A DNA stretch of 64,000 nt from an uncultured Erythrobacter sp. (GTDB taxonomy: Bacteria > Pseudomonadota > Alphaproteobacteria > Sphingomonadales > Sphingomonadaceae). Shown here one piece after another: positions 1 to 7,995 of this stretch. The stretch spans positions 1 through 64,000 of the forward strand of contig CANKYI010000001.1 in the NCBI GenBank assembly GCA_947488085.1, written 5' to 3'. The position numbers were made by a program, and so were the translations under genes. The notes under the pieces were generated by a model. It was given only the letters and a program-made list of their open reading frames with translations, did no database searches and was not told the origin of the DNA. Numbering within the stretch: the first letter of the stretch is position 1; the number at the start of each line of letters is the position of its first letter.

Positions 1-2
1 CC

Positions 3-104
3 AGCGAAGACGTGCGCGGCGATGTGGCTGTGGGTGATGCAATCGAGTTTACAGTCGAGGCAACCGAAGACGGCAACGCCATTACGGCCATGACTAAGCG
101 GTAG
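3..104 (+). CDS. C-terminal end of a CusF-type copper-binding protein (5' end outside window)
   Basis: An open frame enters from the left edge and stops at TAG. Its 33 residues contain VGDAIEFTVEATEDGNAIT followed by a short basic tail. This resembles the last two strands of the CusF/copper-binding fold (pattern VGDxVxFxxE...xxITxI). CusF domains occur as small periplasmic metallochaperones or fused to RND efflux adaptors, and I cannot tell which applies here. The next genes (DUF2231-type membrane protein, glutaredoxin-MauE) are often found in heavy-metal resistance islands of sphingomonads, which supports the call. The metal ligands would lie upstream of the window and are not visible. Confidence 0.6.
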   Translation, partial: SEDVRGDVAVGDAIEFTVEATEDGNAITAMTKR

Positions 105-145
105 GCCATGTTCCAATTCGGAAAACAGGCGAGGAAAAGGCACTT

Positions 146-769
146 ATGACAGTCATCGCCAGAATGATGGTTTTATGCATTGCGATGTTTACGGCTTTCA
201 CAAGTGTGCCTGTTTGGGCGCATGGCGATGAGCAACATGGCACCGCTGCGGTGGCGCAAGAGCCTGTTGCGCAAGCGGTAGGAGATGAGCCAGCTGCCAA
301 GAAAGCGGACGCAGCAGGGGGCGCTATCGAACTTGCTGATAAGGTAGGTTCGCCTCTCGAAACGCTTCGTATGCTGCACCCGGCCACAGTCCACTTCCCG
401 ATTGCGCTGCTTTTGTTGGCTGCTGCGGTTGAGGTCTTGCTGATCCTTCGTCCCCACTCCGGTTTGGAACAGACCGTCCGCATCATCCTCTATTTCGCTG
501 CCGCTGGAACAGTGATTGCAGCTCTCTTTGGCTGGATACACACTGGCATGTGGATTGGAGGAGAAGCCTTGATGCAACAGCACAGATGGGTCGGAACGGG
601 ACTGGCCGTATTGTCTATTGGTCTTGCGCTACTCGCAGCGAGACCTCCTGACCATGCGCGAAGAACCCTACGTACAGGTCTGTCAATCGCTGCCATCGCT
701 GTGGTCCTGCAAGGGTATTGGGGAGCGGAACTGTCCCACGGGCCAGGGCATCTATCCCAGCAACACTAA
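146..769 (+). CDS. DUF2231-type integral membrane protein with N-terminal signal sequence
   Basis: The 207-residue protein starts with a hydrophobic signal segment ending near VWAHG (residues 1-26), then a linker rich in His, Ala and Glu. Four membrane segments follow, beginning with LHPATVHFPIALLLL, the hallmark opening of DUF2231 proteins. His and Gly residues are conserved at segment ends (GWIHTGMW, QQHRWVG, ELSHGPGH). The function of the family is not established; it is common in metal or redox gene clusters, and the His-rich loops could bind metal or haem (inference). The start is supported by GAGGAAAAGG a few bases upstream. It lies between a CusF end and the glutaredoxin-MauE gene on the same strand and is probably co-transcribed with them. 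Confidence 0.7.
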   Translation: MTVIARMMVLCIAMFTAFTSVPVWAHGDEQHGTAAVAQEPVAQAVGDEPAAKKADAAGGAIELADKVGSPLETLRMLHPATVHFPIALLLLAAAVEVLLILRPHSGLEQTVRIILYFAAAGTVIAALFGWIHTGMWIGGEALMQQHRWVGTGLAVLSIGLALLAARPPDHARRTLRTGLSIAAIAVVLQGYWGAELSHGPGHLSQQH

Positions 770-791
770 GACTTCTTCGAGGCAATCAGAG

Positions 792-1538
792 ATGACTCAA
801 ATGAAAACAGCAAAACTCTATCGCATGGTGATGCCCGATCATCTTTGTCCGTCAGGCCTGAAGGCCAAGTGGTTGCTTGAGCGCAAAGGCTACAGGGTCG
901 AAGATCATCATCTTACGACGCGTGAAGAAACCGATGCTTTCAAGGACGAGCACAGTGTCAAAACTACACCGCAAGCCTGGATCAGCGACAAGCGCATAGG
1001 CGGATAAACTGATCTCGCGGCCCATTTCGGGAATGCGGTCGAGAAGGACGGGGTTACCTATCGACCTGTCGTTGTGCTGTTTGGTATGATGGCTCTTATG
1101 GCCTTTGCAGCGGCCTGGCTTGCCAATGGGCAGCCTATCTCAATCCTTTCTGCCGAGTGGTTCGTAAGCTTCTCGATGTGCGGCCTCGCTTATCTCAAGC
1201 TGCGCGACGTAGAGAGCTTCTCGACCATGTTCCTGAATTATGACCTGCTCGCAAGACGGTGGGTGCCCTACGGATATATCTACCCTTTCGCCGAGGGGCT
1301 TGCCGGAGTCTTGATGACGGCGCAGATTTTGAGTTGGCTATCGATCCCCGTCGCGCTTTTCATCGGCAGTATCGGTGCCGCGAGTGTGTTTAAGGCAGTC
1401 TACATCGACAAACGCGACATCAAATGCGCATGTGTCGGCGGAGATAGCAATGTGCCACTGGGCTTTGTCTCGCTAACCGAAAACTTGTTTATGATCGGCA
1501 TGGCCATTTGGATGTTGTTCAAACCGTACTTCGCTTGA
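792..1538 (+). pseudogene. glutaredoxin-MauE/DoxX-type membrane fusion gene interrupted by an in-frame TAA
   Basis: The first part encodes a glutaredoxin-like domain (MKTAKLYRMVMPDHLCPSGL onward) with a single-cysteine CPSG motif and the TTPQAW cis-Pro segment; it stops at TAA (1005-1007) directly after RIGG. The same frame continues without a shift as TDLAAHFGNAVEKDGVTYRP and then a four-helix MauE/DoxX-like redox membrane domain. Intact relatives that I recall read GGY-DL at this point, so a Tyr codon (TAT/TAC) has become TAA by one substitution. Such fusions are thought to move thiol redox power into or across the membrane. The halves may be made separately, or the gene may be dead. A sequencing error or readthrough cannot be excluded. 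The start could be 792 or 801. Confidence 0.8.
1074..1538 (+). CDS. MauE/DoxX-like membrane half downstream of the nonsense codon
   Basis: This is the part of the interrupted fusion that stays open after the TAA. An internal GTG or ATG could restart translation around 1065-1083. It holds about four membrane helices, FSMCGLAYLKLRDVESFS, the conserved FLNYDLLARRWVPYGYIYPF stretch and a terminal CACVGGDSNVPLGFVSLTEN segment with a CxC pair. These features match the redox-associated MauE-type proteins that pair with glutaredoxin. No convincing ribosome-binding site precedes the possible restarts, so independent expression is doubtful. Confidence 0.5.
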   Translation: MLFGMMALMAFAAAWLANGQPISILSAEWFVSFSMCGLAYLKLRDVESFSTMFLNYDLLARRWVPYGYIYPFAEGLAGVLMTAQILSWLSIPVALFIGSIGAASVFKAVYIDKRDIKCACVGGDSNVPLGFVSLTENLFMIGMAIWMLFKPYFA

Positions 1539-1698
1539 CCCTTGGCCTCACATCTTAGCGAGGCATTCAGGTCCATTTCTCAAAATGGTGTGCTCATTTC
1601 GGATGTCCGCAAGTGGGTCGTTTGCTGACAGGCAGCTTTGCGTGCACGCGGATCCCAAAGTGGACATTCAGCAATCGGCCCACAAAGCGACGCAATTC

Positions 1699-2076
1699 TC
1701 ATCGCGATTGATAATACCCCATCTCGGGTTCGCGGACCAAAAGTGAGCGGATGTGTGACCAATCGCCATTGCGGTTGATTGTGTCGAAATGCTCTTCGTG
1801 CAGTGCACGGCTTGCCCAAACCTCCTCGAGGACAAAGACGCGACGTTGGTCGATGTTGCGATGAACGGTTGCCGACTTAAAACCGGGCTCCGATGCCATG
1901 GCACCCGCCACCCCGGCCATCATCTCCTCGAATTCCGAGACCCCTTCCTCACTGGCTTCGAACCTGATGATCAGAGTGATTTCCTCCTCCTGATTGATCG
2001 GCGCGGAAACGGCAGAACAGGCGGCCAAGGCGGAAAGCATGATGACGGATAGGGCGAGTAAAATTCGGTTCTTCAT
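1699..2076 (-). CDS. lipoprotein with an antibiotic-biosynthesis-monooxygenase (ABM) domain
   Basis: The 125-residue protein begins MKNRILLALSVIMLSALAAC; the LAAC lipobox predicts lipid attachment at Cys20. The mature part, ITLIIRFEASEEGVSEFEEM through VLEEVWASRALHEEHF, has the ferredoxin-like ABM fold pattern including the VxExWxSxxAxxxH segment. ABM proteins include cofactor-free monooxygenases and haem-degrading enzymes, and many are uncharacterised; an exported lipoprotein form is less common. It lies 43 bases downstream of the sterol-desaturase-type gene on the same strand and is probably its operon partner, so both may act on one hydrophobic substrate (inference). Confidence 0.75.
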   Translation of the reverse strand: MKNRILLALSVIMLSALAACSAVSAPINQEEEITLIIRFEASEEGVSEFEEMMAGVAGAMASEPGFKSATVHRNIDQRRVFVLEEVWASRALHEEHFDTINRNGDWSHIRSLLVREPEMGYYQSR

Positions 2077-2119
2077 TTCAATACCTCAGAGTTAGTTGAA
2101 CGGCGTTCCACAAGGCCCA

Positions 2120-2839
2120 TCAGCCAATCTTGCGACCGATCAGGAGGTCGCCAATGCGGTCCGAACCACCATCGATGATCCCGGCCTCTTTCGGGGCAAC
2201 TCGCGGATTGCGGTAGGTTCCAAACAGCATGTCGAACCATGGCAGATCGGCATAGTTGTAGCGATGGACGCCGCGCTCGTGGTGCACCGCGTGCATTTCC
2301 GGGCGGGCGACGAAATAGCCCAGCCAATGCGGGGTTTTGATGTTCGCGTGGGTGAACATGGCCATGAAGCTGCCGATCAGGTTGATCACCACGCCAGCCT
2401 CCGCGCTGATCCCGAACACGCCGACAAGCACCAGGCTTCCGAGCAGCGCCCAGCCTGCCATGTCGATCGGATGGAACCAGTATGCACCCCAGATGTCGAC
2501 CCGTTCGGCTGAGTGGTGGGTCTGATGGACGAAGCGCCACAAAGTGTCGGATTCGTGCATCGAGCGGTGCCAACCATACATTCCAAGGTTGAACAGCAGA
2601 TACCCACCAGCAACCTGAGCCCAGATGGGCAGCGAAGACGCATCGAACAGCGTATGCCGCGCCAGCAATCCATCCCAGAGGACAGGCGCCGTAAAGGCGA
2701 TTGCATAATAGAGAACAAAGCCGATAACCCCTCGGGTCCGCCAAAACGGACGGTCTGGTTGAGGCCTTGCGGGCAAGACGCGGTCGATCACAGCAAAGGT
2801 GATGAAAATGGCAACAAGTGCAGCGAAAAACTCGATCAC
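2120..2839 (-). CDS. sterol desaturase / fatty acid hydroxylase family membrane protein
   Basis: At 239 residues this is typical for the family. It has about four hydrophobic segments and the three histidine clusters of di-iron membrane hydroxylases: HRSMH, HQTHH and HAVHH, with a further His in ERGVHRYNYADLPWFDMLFG. Members insert oxygen into, or desaturate, sterols, fatty acids or carotenoids; the substrate here is unknown. It diverges from the winged-helix/TPR regulator gene, and the 97-base gap holds three CCGATG repeats at 11-bp spacing, so direct control by that regulator is likely (inference). The ABM lipoprotein gene follows immediately. Confidence 0.88.
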   Translation of the reverse strand: MIEFFAALVAIFITFAVIDRVLPARPQPDRPFWRTRGVIGFVLYYAIAFTAPVLWDGLLARHTLFDASSLPIWAQVAGGYLLFNLGMYGWHRSMHESDTLWRFVHQTHHSAERVDIWGAYWFHPIDMAGWALLGSLVLVGVFGISAEAGVVINLIGSFMAMFTHANIKTPHWLGYFVARPEMHAVHHERGVHRYNYADLPWFDMLFGTYRNPRVAPKEAGIIDGGSDRIGDLLIGRKIG

Positions 2840-2895
2840 GGTAACTTCCTTCGATCTTTAAATGACCCGCGATTTGTTGCCTGTCCGCTGCGCGC

Positions 2896-2940
2896 CCGAT
2901 AGGCTGGCGAGCCGATGATTTGCCGATGAAGGTCCGATGG
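2896..2940. promoter_or_regulatory. CCGATG direct-repeat operator, copy 1
   Basis: CCGATG occurs at 2912, 2923 and 2934, exactly 11 bp apart, with a related CCGATA 16 bp before the first. Tandem half-sites at 11-bp spacing are what OmpR/PhoB-type winged-helix proteins bind. The site lies between the divergent sterol-desaturase-type gene and the gene for such a regulator, and its third repeat overlaps that regulator's ATG. The same arrangement recurs at 7545-7590. Confidence 0.6.
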
Positions 2941-4451
2941 GTATCGATCTCGCCAAGACAGAAAACTTTGAGCTTGGAACGCTGAGCGTTCAGCCGCGCC
3001 TGCTGTCGGTGTCGGTCGAGAGTGAGAATGTCGCGCTGGAGCCGAGAGTTATGCAAGTCCTGGTGCTGCTCGCTTCGAATGCGGGCGATGTCATTGATCG
3101 CGATCTGATGATCGAAGAATGCTGGGACGGTGTGATCGTGGGCGATGACGCCATTCAGCGATGCATCGGCCGGTTGCGACGTCTCGCCTCACAGCTTGGC
3201 GGTTTCGAGATTCAGACCATTCCGAAGATTGGCTATCGGCTGCTGGGTGACGGCGGAGAAGCCGATGTGCCACGCCATAGGGCAGGTCGCGAAGCAGGCG
3301 CTTCTCAGCCGACGATTGGCGTTCAGCCGGCGATCTATACCGGACCGGCGGATCGCGGCGAAGCTCTGGCCCAGCTCCTTAGCAGCGATATCGCTGCGGC
3401 CCTTTCGTTGAATCGTGAACACTCCGTACTGGTTCCGGGATCAACGGACACTGCGGAATTTCAAGCTAGCATCGAGCTGCGCGACGATACGATCAAACTT
3501 CGCGTGCATTGCAAGCTGACAGAGAGCAAATCGGCCCGAATTGTCTGGAGCGACGCGATTTCGCTGCCGCGCGATCCCATGCTCGAAACGGGAATCCCGG
3601 CTGAGGAAGTCGTGGTCGACCTGGCATCCCGTTTCAGCACCATTGTGATCCGCGAGGTCACCGAGACATCGCTGGCTCATGACAAGGCGCAGTCGGCTTG
3701 GCAGGCGGTTGTGCGTGCCAACGCGGCCTATCAGCGGATCGACCTTCCCAATCTGGCTCGGGCGATAGAGGAAGCGCGCGCCGCGGTGGCAATGGACCCG
3801 CGTTATCCCGCTGCGCACGCTGCTCTCGCAAACGCCCTGGCTGCGCATTACGAGTTGGGAGGAGCGCAGAACGAGGCCGAGGCCGAGGAAGCGCGCAAAC
3901 ATTGCGATATGGCACTGGCGCTCGCGCCAGAGGACGCCAATGTCCTCGCCTGGGTGGCGCAGGCCTTGCTGATGATCACGCGGCCAGCCGAGGGCATGGC
4001 CCTCGCTCGCAAGGCTGTCGATCTGGCACCATGGCACCCGATTGCGCACCTCTATCTGGCGCGGCATTACCTGCATCACGGCCAGCCTGAAGAGGCGGAG
4101 CGCTCGCTGGATGAGCATGCCCGTGTCGCGCCTTTGTTTCCGTGGAAGTACTTCCCACTGGTGAACCGTGGCGTCGCGAAGTTCATGATGGGTGATCTGG
4201 ATGCGGCGGAGGCGTTCCTCAAAGAAGCCTCCGAACTCAACCCGATCTACCCATACAGTTGGCTGTCTTTGATGGTTCTTGCGGCCATAAAATCGGACAC
4301 GGCTCTGATGCGCAGCGCCGCCTCGCGGCTTCGCCGAATCGAGGGGAATGACGATCTGGATTTGCAGCTTGCCCGGCTGGCCCATTCCTATCCCGATCCA
4401 ACGCAGGCCGCGATGGTGCAAGACGCCTTCAAGATCGCGTGGGACGCTTAG
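2937..4451 (+). CDS. OmpR/PhoB-type winged-helix transcription regulator with TPR-like C-terminal region
   Basis: Residues 10-105 form a PhoB/CadC-type DNA-binding domain (ALEPRVMQVLVLLASNAGDVIDRD..., ending in TIPKIGYRLLG). There is no receiver domain. The rest of the 504 residues contains alpha-helical tetratricopeptide-like repeats such as YPAAHAALANALAAHYELGG and HPIAHLYLARHYLHHGQPEE. No membrane segment is evident, so this is a cytosolic regulator whose TPRs probably sense or bind a partner. ATG at 2937 is the only in-frame start close to the domain, with AAGG just upstream. The operator-like repeats over its start suggest autoregulation and control of the divergent desaturase-type operon. 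Confidence 0.85.
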   Translation: MGIDLAKTENFELGTLSVQPRLLSVSVESENVALEPRVMQVLVLLASNAGDVIDRDLMIEECWDGVIVGDDAIQRCIGRLRRLASQLGGFEIQTIPKIGYRLLGDGGEADVPRHRAGREAGASQPTIGVQPAIYTGPADRGEALAQLLSSDIAAALSLNREHSVLVPGSTDTAEFQASIELRDDTIKLRVHCKLTESKSARIVWSDAISLPRDPMLETGIPAEEVVVDLASRFSTIVIREVTETSLAHDKAQSAWQAVVRANAAYQRIDLPNLARAIEEARAAVAMDPRYPAAHAALANALAAHYELGGAQNEAEAEEARKHCDMALALAPEDANVLAWVAQALLMITRPAEGMALARKAVDLAPWHPIAHLYLARHYLHHGQPEEAERSLDEHARVAPLFPWKYFPLVNRGVAKFMMGDLDAAEAFLKEASELNPIYPYSWLSLMVLAAIKSDTALMRSAASRLRRIEGNDDLDLQLARLAHSYPDPTQAAMVQDAFKIAWDA

Positions 4452-4469
4452 GGGTCGCTCAAGCGGAAT

Positions 4470-4527
4470 GGAGCCATCGCGGTACCCCGCAGGACACGCC
4501 GATGGCTCCTCCGCCTGACACCGGAGG
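4470..4527. terminator. two hairpins between convergent genes
   Basis: GGAGCCATCG (4470-4479) pairs perfectly with CGATGGCTCC (4500-4509), and CCTCCG...CGGAGG forms a second stem at about 4508-4527. They fill the gap between the stop codons of the convergent regulator and adhesin genes. Neither has a strong T-tract, so a bidirectional or Rho-assisted terminator is inferred. Confidence 0.45.
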
Positions 4528-4533
4528 GGAGGG

Positions 4534-6372
4534 TCAGTTTGCCAAGCGGAATTGGATACGCCCAGCCGCCTCGCCACCGCTGACGCCCAGGCTCGCACCA
4601 AAGCTCCAACGGTCACTGGCTCGAACCATCACACTGCCGCCAAAGCCGATCTCGTCGCCCACCACGCCAAAGCCGCCGCTGATTGCGTAGCTTTCGGTGC
4701 TGTCGAGATAGGCGTCAGGGATTGCTGTCGCGGCGGCCAGACCGTTCTCGACCCGATTGAGCCGGCGGCCTTGCTCGCCAAGAGCAAGGCCGAAGTTCTC
4801 CAACCGCAAATCGAAGCTCGCCAATTGCTGAGACTGCGCTGCAATTGCCTGCTCGTTCAGAGCAATCGCCGCCGTGTTCACCGCCAGCTCTTGCTGGTTC
4901 GAGGTAACCTGCGCCTGCAACGCTCCCCCATCCGATGCAAGATTGCCTTGGGCGTCGGTTGTTATCACGCCGACGATCTCACCTTGGGCTGCCTGTGATT
5001 GCGCCGAAGCGATACCGGCGGCGGTGTAGGTTGTGGCCTGCGTACCAAGCGCCATCTGGTTCTCTCGCGAGGTTTCGGCACTCGCGCCAATGGCGGTCGA
5101 TCCATCATACGCAGCAGACGCATCCGCTCCCAATGCGAGCGAGCCTTCGCCGCTTGCTTGAGCGTTGTCGCCGAGTGCGGTCGCATTGTTTCCCGATGCG
5201 ATAGCGCCGGTCCCGGCAGCGGTGCTGTTTGCGCCGGTGCCGTTCAGTTCGGCAACCGCAATGATTTCGCCTTCAAGCGCATCGACACGGCTATCGAGTT
5301 GAGCGATGTCGGCGGTGTTCTGATCGACTTGCTCGTTTGTCTCGGCAAGGTCGTTTCCAAGCTCAAAGATCCCGCCCGCATTGTTGTCGACAGCCACAAT
5401 AACTGCGTCGAGCAACTCCTCGGAAAATCCTCCTCCTGAGCCGACGACGTTCTCCAGCTCGGTCACACGCGCATTCAACCTTCCACCGTCGGATGCCAGG
5501 TTTCCATCGGCATCCGTGATGAGGACACCGTCGATCTCGCCTTGAAGAAGCCGTGCGCTGCTCGATGCAATTCCTGAAAATGTGTAGGTTGTCAGACTGT
5601 TGCCAAACTTGAATTGACCCACTCTTTCGGTCGAAATTCCTGCGCCGAACGCAGCTGAGTTGAGAAATGTTGCTGTCGAGCCAGACCCGATCGCGATGGC
5701 GTTTACACCGCCCGCTCCGGCGTCAGATCCGATAGCAATCGCGTCATCTGCAATCGCGAATGCGCCGTCAGTATCGTCATCCAGCCCGTCGCTGCCGATT
5801 GCGATACTGCCAGATGTTTCCGACAGAGTACGTGCACCGATAGAAACGCCACCAATGCCAAGGGCTTGTGCGCGAGATCCAATCGCAGTGCCGCGCTCCG
5901 AGTCGGCGATGGCGAAACCACCGACTGCGAGGCTCTCAAACTGACGGGCTTCTGACCGGATACCGACAGCGACGCTTGTAGCACCATCTGATTGAGCTGA
6001 GCGGCCTATCGCGATTGACGAAACGCCGCTTGCTTGCGCAGTGAATCCAAGCGCAACAGTGTCGTCATCGCTGGCAATTGCGTTGTCACCAATCGCAGTG
6101 GAACCACTACCCGTGGCGAATGCGCCATTCCCGCACTCCAGCCGACCAAAGTTGGCATTGTTGTTGTTGCACTCAGGTGAGAAGTCCTGAATTTGAATGA
6201 GGTCGTCAACTGGTTCTTCGATGCTAGGCTGCACCAATTCTGACGTGGTCTCATTCGGCGCGGGATCGCTGCGGTCCTGTGCGTTTGCTGGAAGTGCAGA
6301 GCCAAATAGAATGGTGGTCGCTGCGATACTGAGCAGGGATACACCAACTTGATAGTGAATTGACTTTGTCAT
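4534..6372 (-). CDS. YadA-like trimeric autotransporter adhesin
   Basis: The 612-residue protein starts MTKSIHYQVGVSLLSIAATT with a signal peptide ending near ANAQD; GGAACC precedes this ATG, which I prefer over an upstream in-frame start at 6417. The head holds many SxAIG/AxAxG repeats (GSTAIGDNAIASDDDTVALG and similar), the left-handed parallel roll of YadA heads. Two neck-like blocks share TYT..GIAS followed by GNLASDGG, an internal duplication. A coiled-coil stalk leads to a C-terminal membrane anchor (YAISGGFGVVGDEIGFGGSV...GRIQFRLAN). It should trimerise and display an adhesive stalk on the outer membrane. The gene follows the homocysteine S-methyltransferase gene by 104 bases on the same strand. 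Confidence 0.85.
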   Translation of the reverse strand: MTKSIHYQVGVSLLSIAATTILFGSALPANAQDRSDPAPNETTSELVQPSIEEPVDDLIQIQDFSPECNNNNANFGRLECGNGAFATGSGSTAIGDNAIASDDDTVALGFTAQASGVSSIAIGRSAQSDGATSVAVGIRSEARQFESLAVGGFAIADSERGTAIGSRAQALGIGGVSIGARTLSETSGSIAIGSDGLDDDTDGAFAIADDAIAIGSDAGAGGVNAIAIGSGSTATFLNSAAFGAGISTERVGQFKFGNSLTTYTFSGIASSSARLLQGEIDGVLITDADGNLASDGGRLNARVTELENVVGSGGGFSEELLDAVIVAVDNNAGGIFELGNDLAETNEQVDQNTADIAQLDSRVDALEGEIIAVAELNGTGANSTAAGTGAIASGNNATALGDNAQASGEGSLALGADASAAYDGSTAIGASAETSRENQMALGTQATTYTAAGIASAQSQAAQGEIVGVITTDAQGNLASDGGALQAQVTSNQQELAVNTAAIALNEQAIAAQSQQLASFDLRLENFGLALGEQGRRLNRVENGLAAATAIPDAYLDSTESYAISGGFGVVGDEIGFGGSVMVRASDRWSFGASLGVSGGEAAGRIQFRLAN

Positions 6373-6476
6373 CTTAAGGTTCCTTTTGAACACGACTTTT
6401 GGCCGGGCACTGGCCAACGCTCAGCACCCGTTTGTGTTTGGTTTTGAGTTGAAAGTTTGAGTTCTGGTCGGCGGTA

Positions 6477-7463
6477 TCAGCCGTTGCGGATAATCTGGTT
6501 TGCTATCGCTTCGACATGTCGGTGATCCGTGCCGCAACAGCCGCCCAGAACGCGGATATTGGGAAGGCGACCGCAGATTTCGGCATATTGCTTGGCCAGG
6601 TCATGCGGATCGCCCGCGTCAAGTTCGGTGGCTTGATCGAGCTCGGCGTGGCTCTTGCAAGATGCGTTGGCGCGAAGGCCGCCGATGCGAGAGGTCCAAA
6701 GCTGCCACACATCCAACTGTTCAGCGAAATGGCTGGGATGCGCGCAATTGATCATGAACCACGCCGGTGCGCCGTCGGTCTCGGCATCGACTTGTGAAAT
6801 AGCCTCACCCAGCCCTTGCCCGGACGGCAAAGTGCCATCAGTTTCAACGGTGAATGAGATGACGCAGGGGATCGCGAGGCTGGCGGCTGCGCGCGCAATG
6901 CCGATGGCTTCCTTACTGGTCGTCATCGTCGTTGCAGTGACATAATCAACACCGGCATCAGCAAGCGCCGCGATCTGTTCGAAATGGTAAGCCTGGGCGG
7001 CATCGGTGTCGAGCCGTTGGTCGATCCTGTACCCATCGCCGCGCGGTCCCACGCAGCCTGAAATCCGCAGGCTTGCTCCGCCGAACAGGTTGCTGGCGGC
7101 GACTTGCTTTACGAGTTCGACCGAGGCCTTGTTCACGCGGCGCAGATCGATTGTGTCATAGCCGAGCTTCTCCCCCCAATCGCTGCTGGCGCGCCAGGTC
7201 GGCGTTTCGAAAACGAACCCGCAATCCGCATCCACCGCGATATCGAGAAATTGCTGATAATATCGCCTCAGCGTCTCGCGGCCTTCCAGCGTGTCGAGCA
7301 ACGGAAACGTCGCGAATTCCGGCAAGTCGAGGCCCGCGTCAAAAACAAGGCTTGTTTCCAACCCGCCATCGGTAAGGAAAAAGCGCGGTCGGCGAGGCAA
7401 CACCGGATTAGGCTGATGGGTCGGACAAGCGGCCTCGTCGCGATCCTTGGTGGTCGTGATCAT
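6477..7463 (-). CDS. homocysteine S-methyltransferase family protein
   Basis: The 328-residue protein shows FFLTDGGLETSLVFDAGLDL near the N-terminus and the zinc ligands of the family: Cys in MINCAHPSHF and the pair in GGCCGTDHRH. Family members transfer a methyl group to homocysteine from S-methylmethionine, betaine or similar donors; this one lacks cobalamin and folate domains, so it resembles MmuM/BHMT rather than MetH. The start has AGGAG 7 bases upstream. About 100 bases upstream lies the second CCGATG repeat operator, which suggests shared control with the sterol-desaturase-type operon. The trimeric adhesin gene lies downstream. Confidence 0.85.
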   Translation of the reverse strand: MITTTKDRDEAACPTHQPNPVLPRRPRFFLTDGGLETSLVFDAGLDLPEFATFPLLDTLEGRETLRRYYQQFLDIAVDADCGFVFETPTWRASSDWGEKLGYDTIDLRRVNKASVELVKQVAASNLFGGASLRISGCVGPRGDGYRIDQRLDTDAAQAYHFEQIAALADAGVDYVTATTMTTSKEAIGIARAAASLAIPCVISFTVETDGTLPSGQGLGEAISQVDAETDGAPAWFMINCAHPSHFAEQLDVWQLWTSRIGGLRANASCKSHAELDQATELDAGDPHDLAKQYAEICGRLPNIRVLGGCCGTDHRHVEAIANQIIRNG

Positions 7464-7544
7464 CGAATTCTCCTGGTTTCCAAATCAAATCAGCGACCGG
7501 GTCTCGATTGCTGTTGATTCAGCCCTAGGATCTTTGATTTTGAG

Positions 7545-7590
7545 CCGACACGTCGCCGAGCCGATGATTTTCCGATGAAAATGCAATGGG
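7545..7590. promoter_or_regulatory. CCGATG direct-repeat operator, copy 2
   Basis: CCGATG at 7561 and 7572 and GCAATG at 7583 repeat the 11-bp spacing of the 2896-2940 site, again with a CCGACA element 16 bp before the first. The core AGCCGATGATTT-CCGATGAA matches the other site except for one base. It sits 82-127 bases upstream of the homocysteine S-methyltransferase start, in promoter position. Confidence 0.6.
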
Positions 7591-7995
7591 CTTTTGGGGT
7601 TGCAAACCAAACGGCAGCTTCTTGAAGTCCACTCCCGATACCGGACAGACCGCATCCGGCCCAATTCCAGCTATCACTGATCGTCTAAATTTGGGTGGGG
7701 AGCGGAATGTCGGGTTTTTGAAATGAAGAGCGACGAAGCAGACACTTTCACACTTAGACCGTTATGACTGCAAACGACCCAAAGACGGACATTAAACTCG
7801 GCTGGGAATTGGGTTGACCGCTGACTGAATGTTTTAGTCTAAGGTCGCTATTTCGCTTTGCGAAGCGCCGCCCGACAGCAGCAATTGGGGCGGAGCAGTC
7901 AGCCTGCATTTCTATCATCGACGGTCCAAGAGAAATGTTGACTACAGGTGTAATCGAACTAGTGCAGAGCTTAGGCTTTTTGGGAGTTCGACGAA
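7591..7995. other. intergenic stretch between operator copy 2 and the serine hydrolase gene
   Basis: I see no gene here. It contains one copy of the recurring intergenic motif (ACGGACATT at 7785-7793, preceded by AACGACCC). A promoter for the downstream serine hydrolase must lie here, but I could not pick clear -35/-10 boxes. Confidence 0.4.

Noticed and set aside
2073..3056. Long open frame (327 codons) on the minus strand over the desaturase and regulator start
   Set aside because: It lies in another frame of the desaturase gene, has low-complexity Arg/Pro composition and no domain, and crosses the divergent promoter.
3441..4616. 391-codon minus-strand frame opposite the TPR regulator
   Set aside because: It is antisense to a clear winged-helix/TPR gene, has no motif, and would overlap the adhesin C-terminus.
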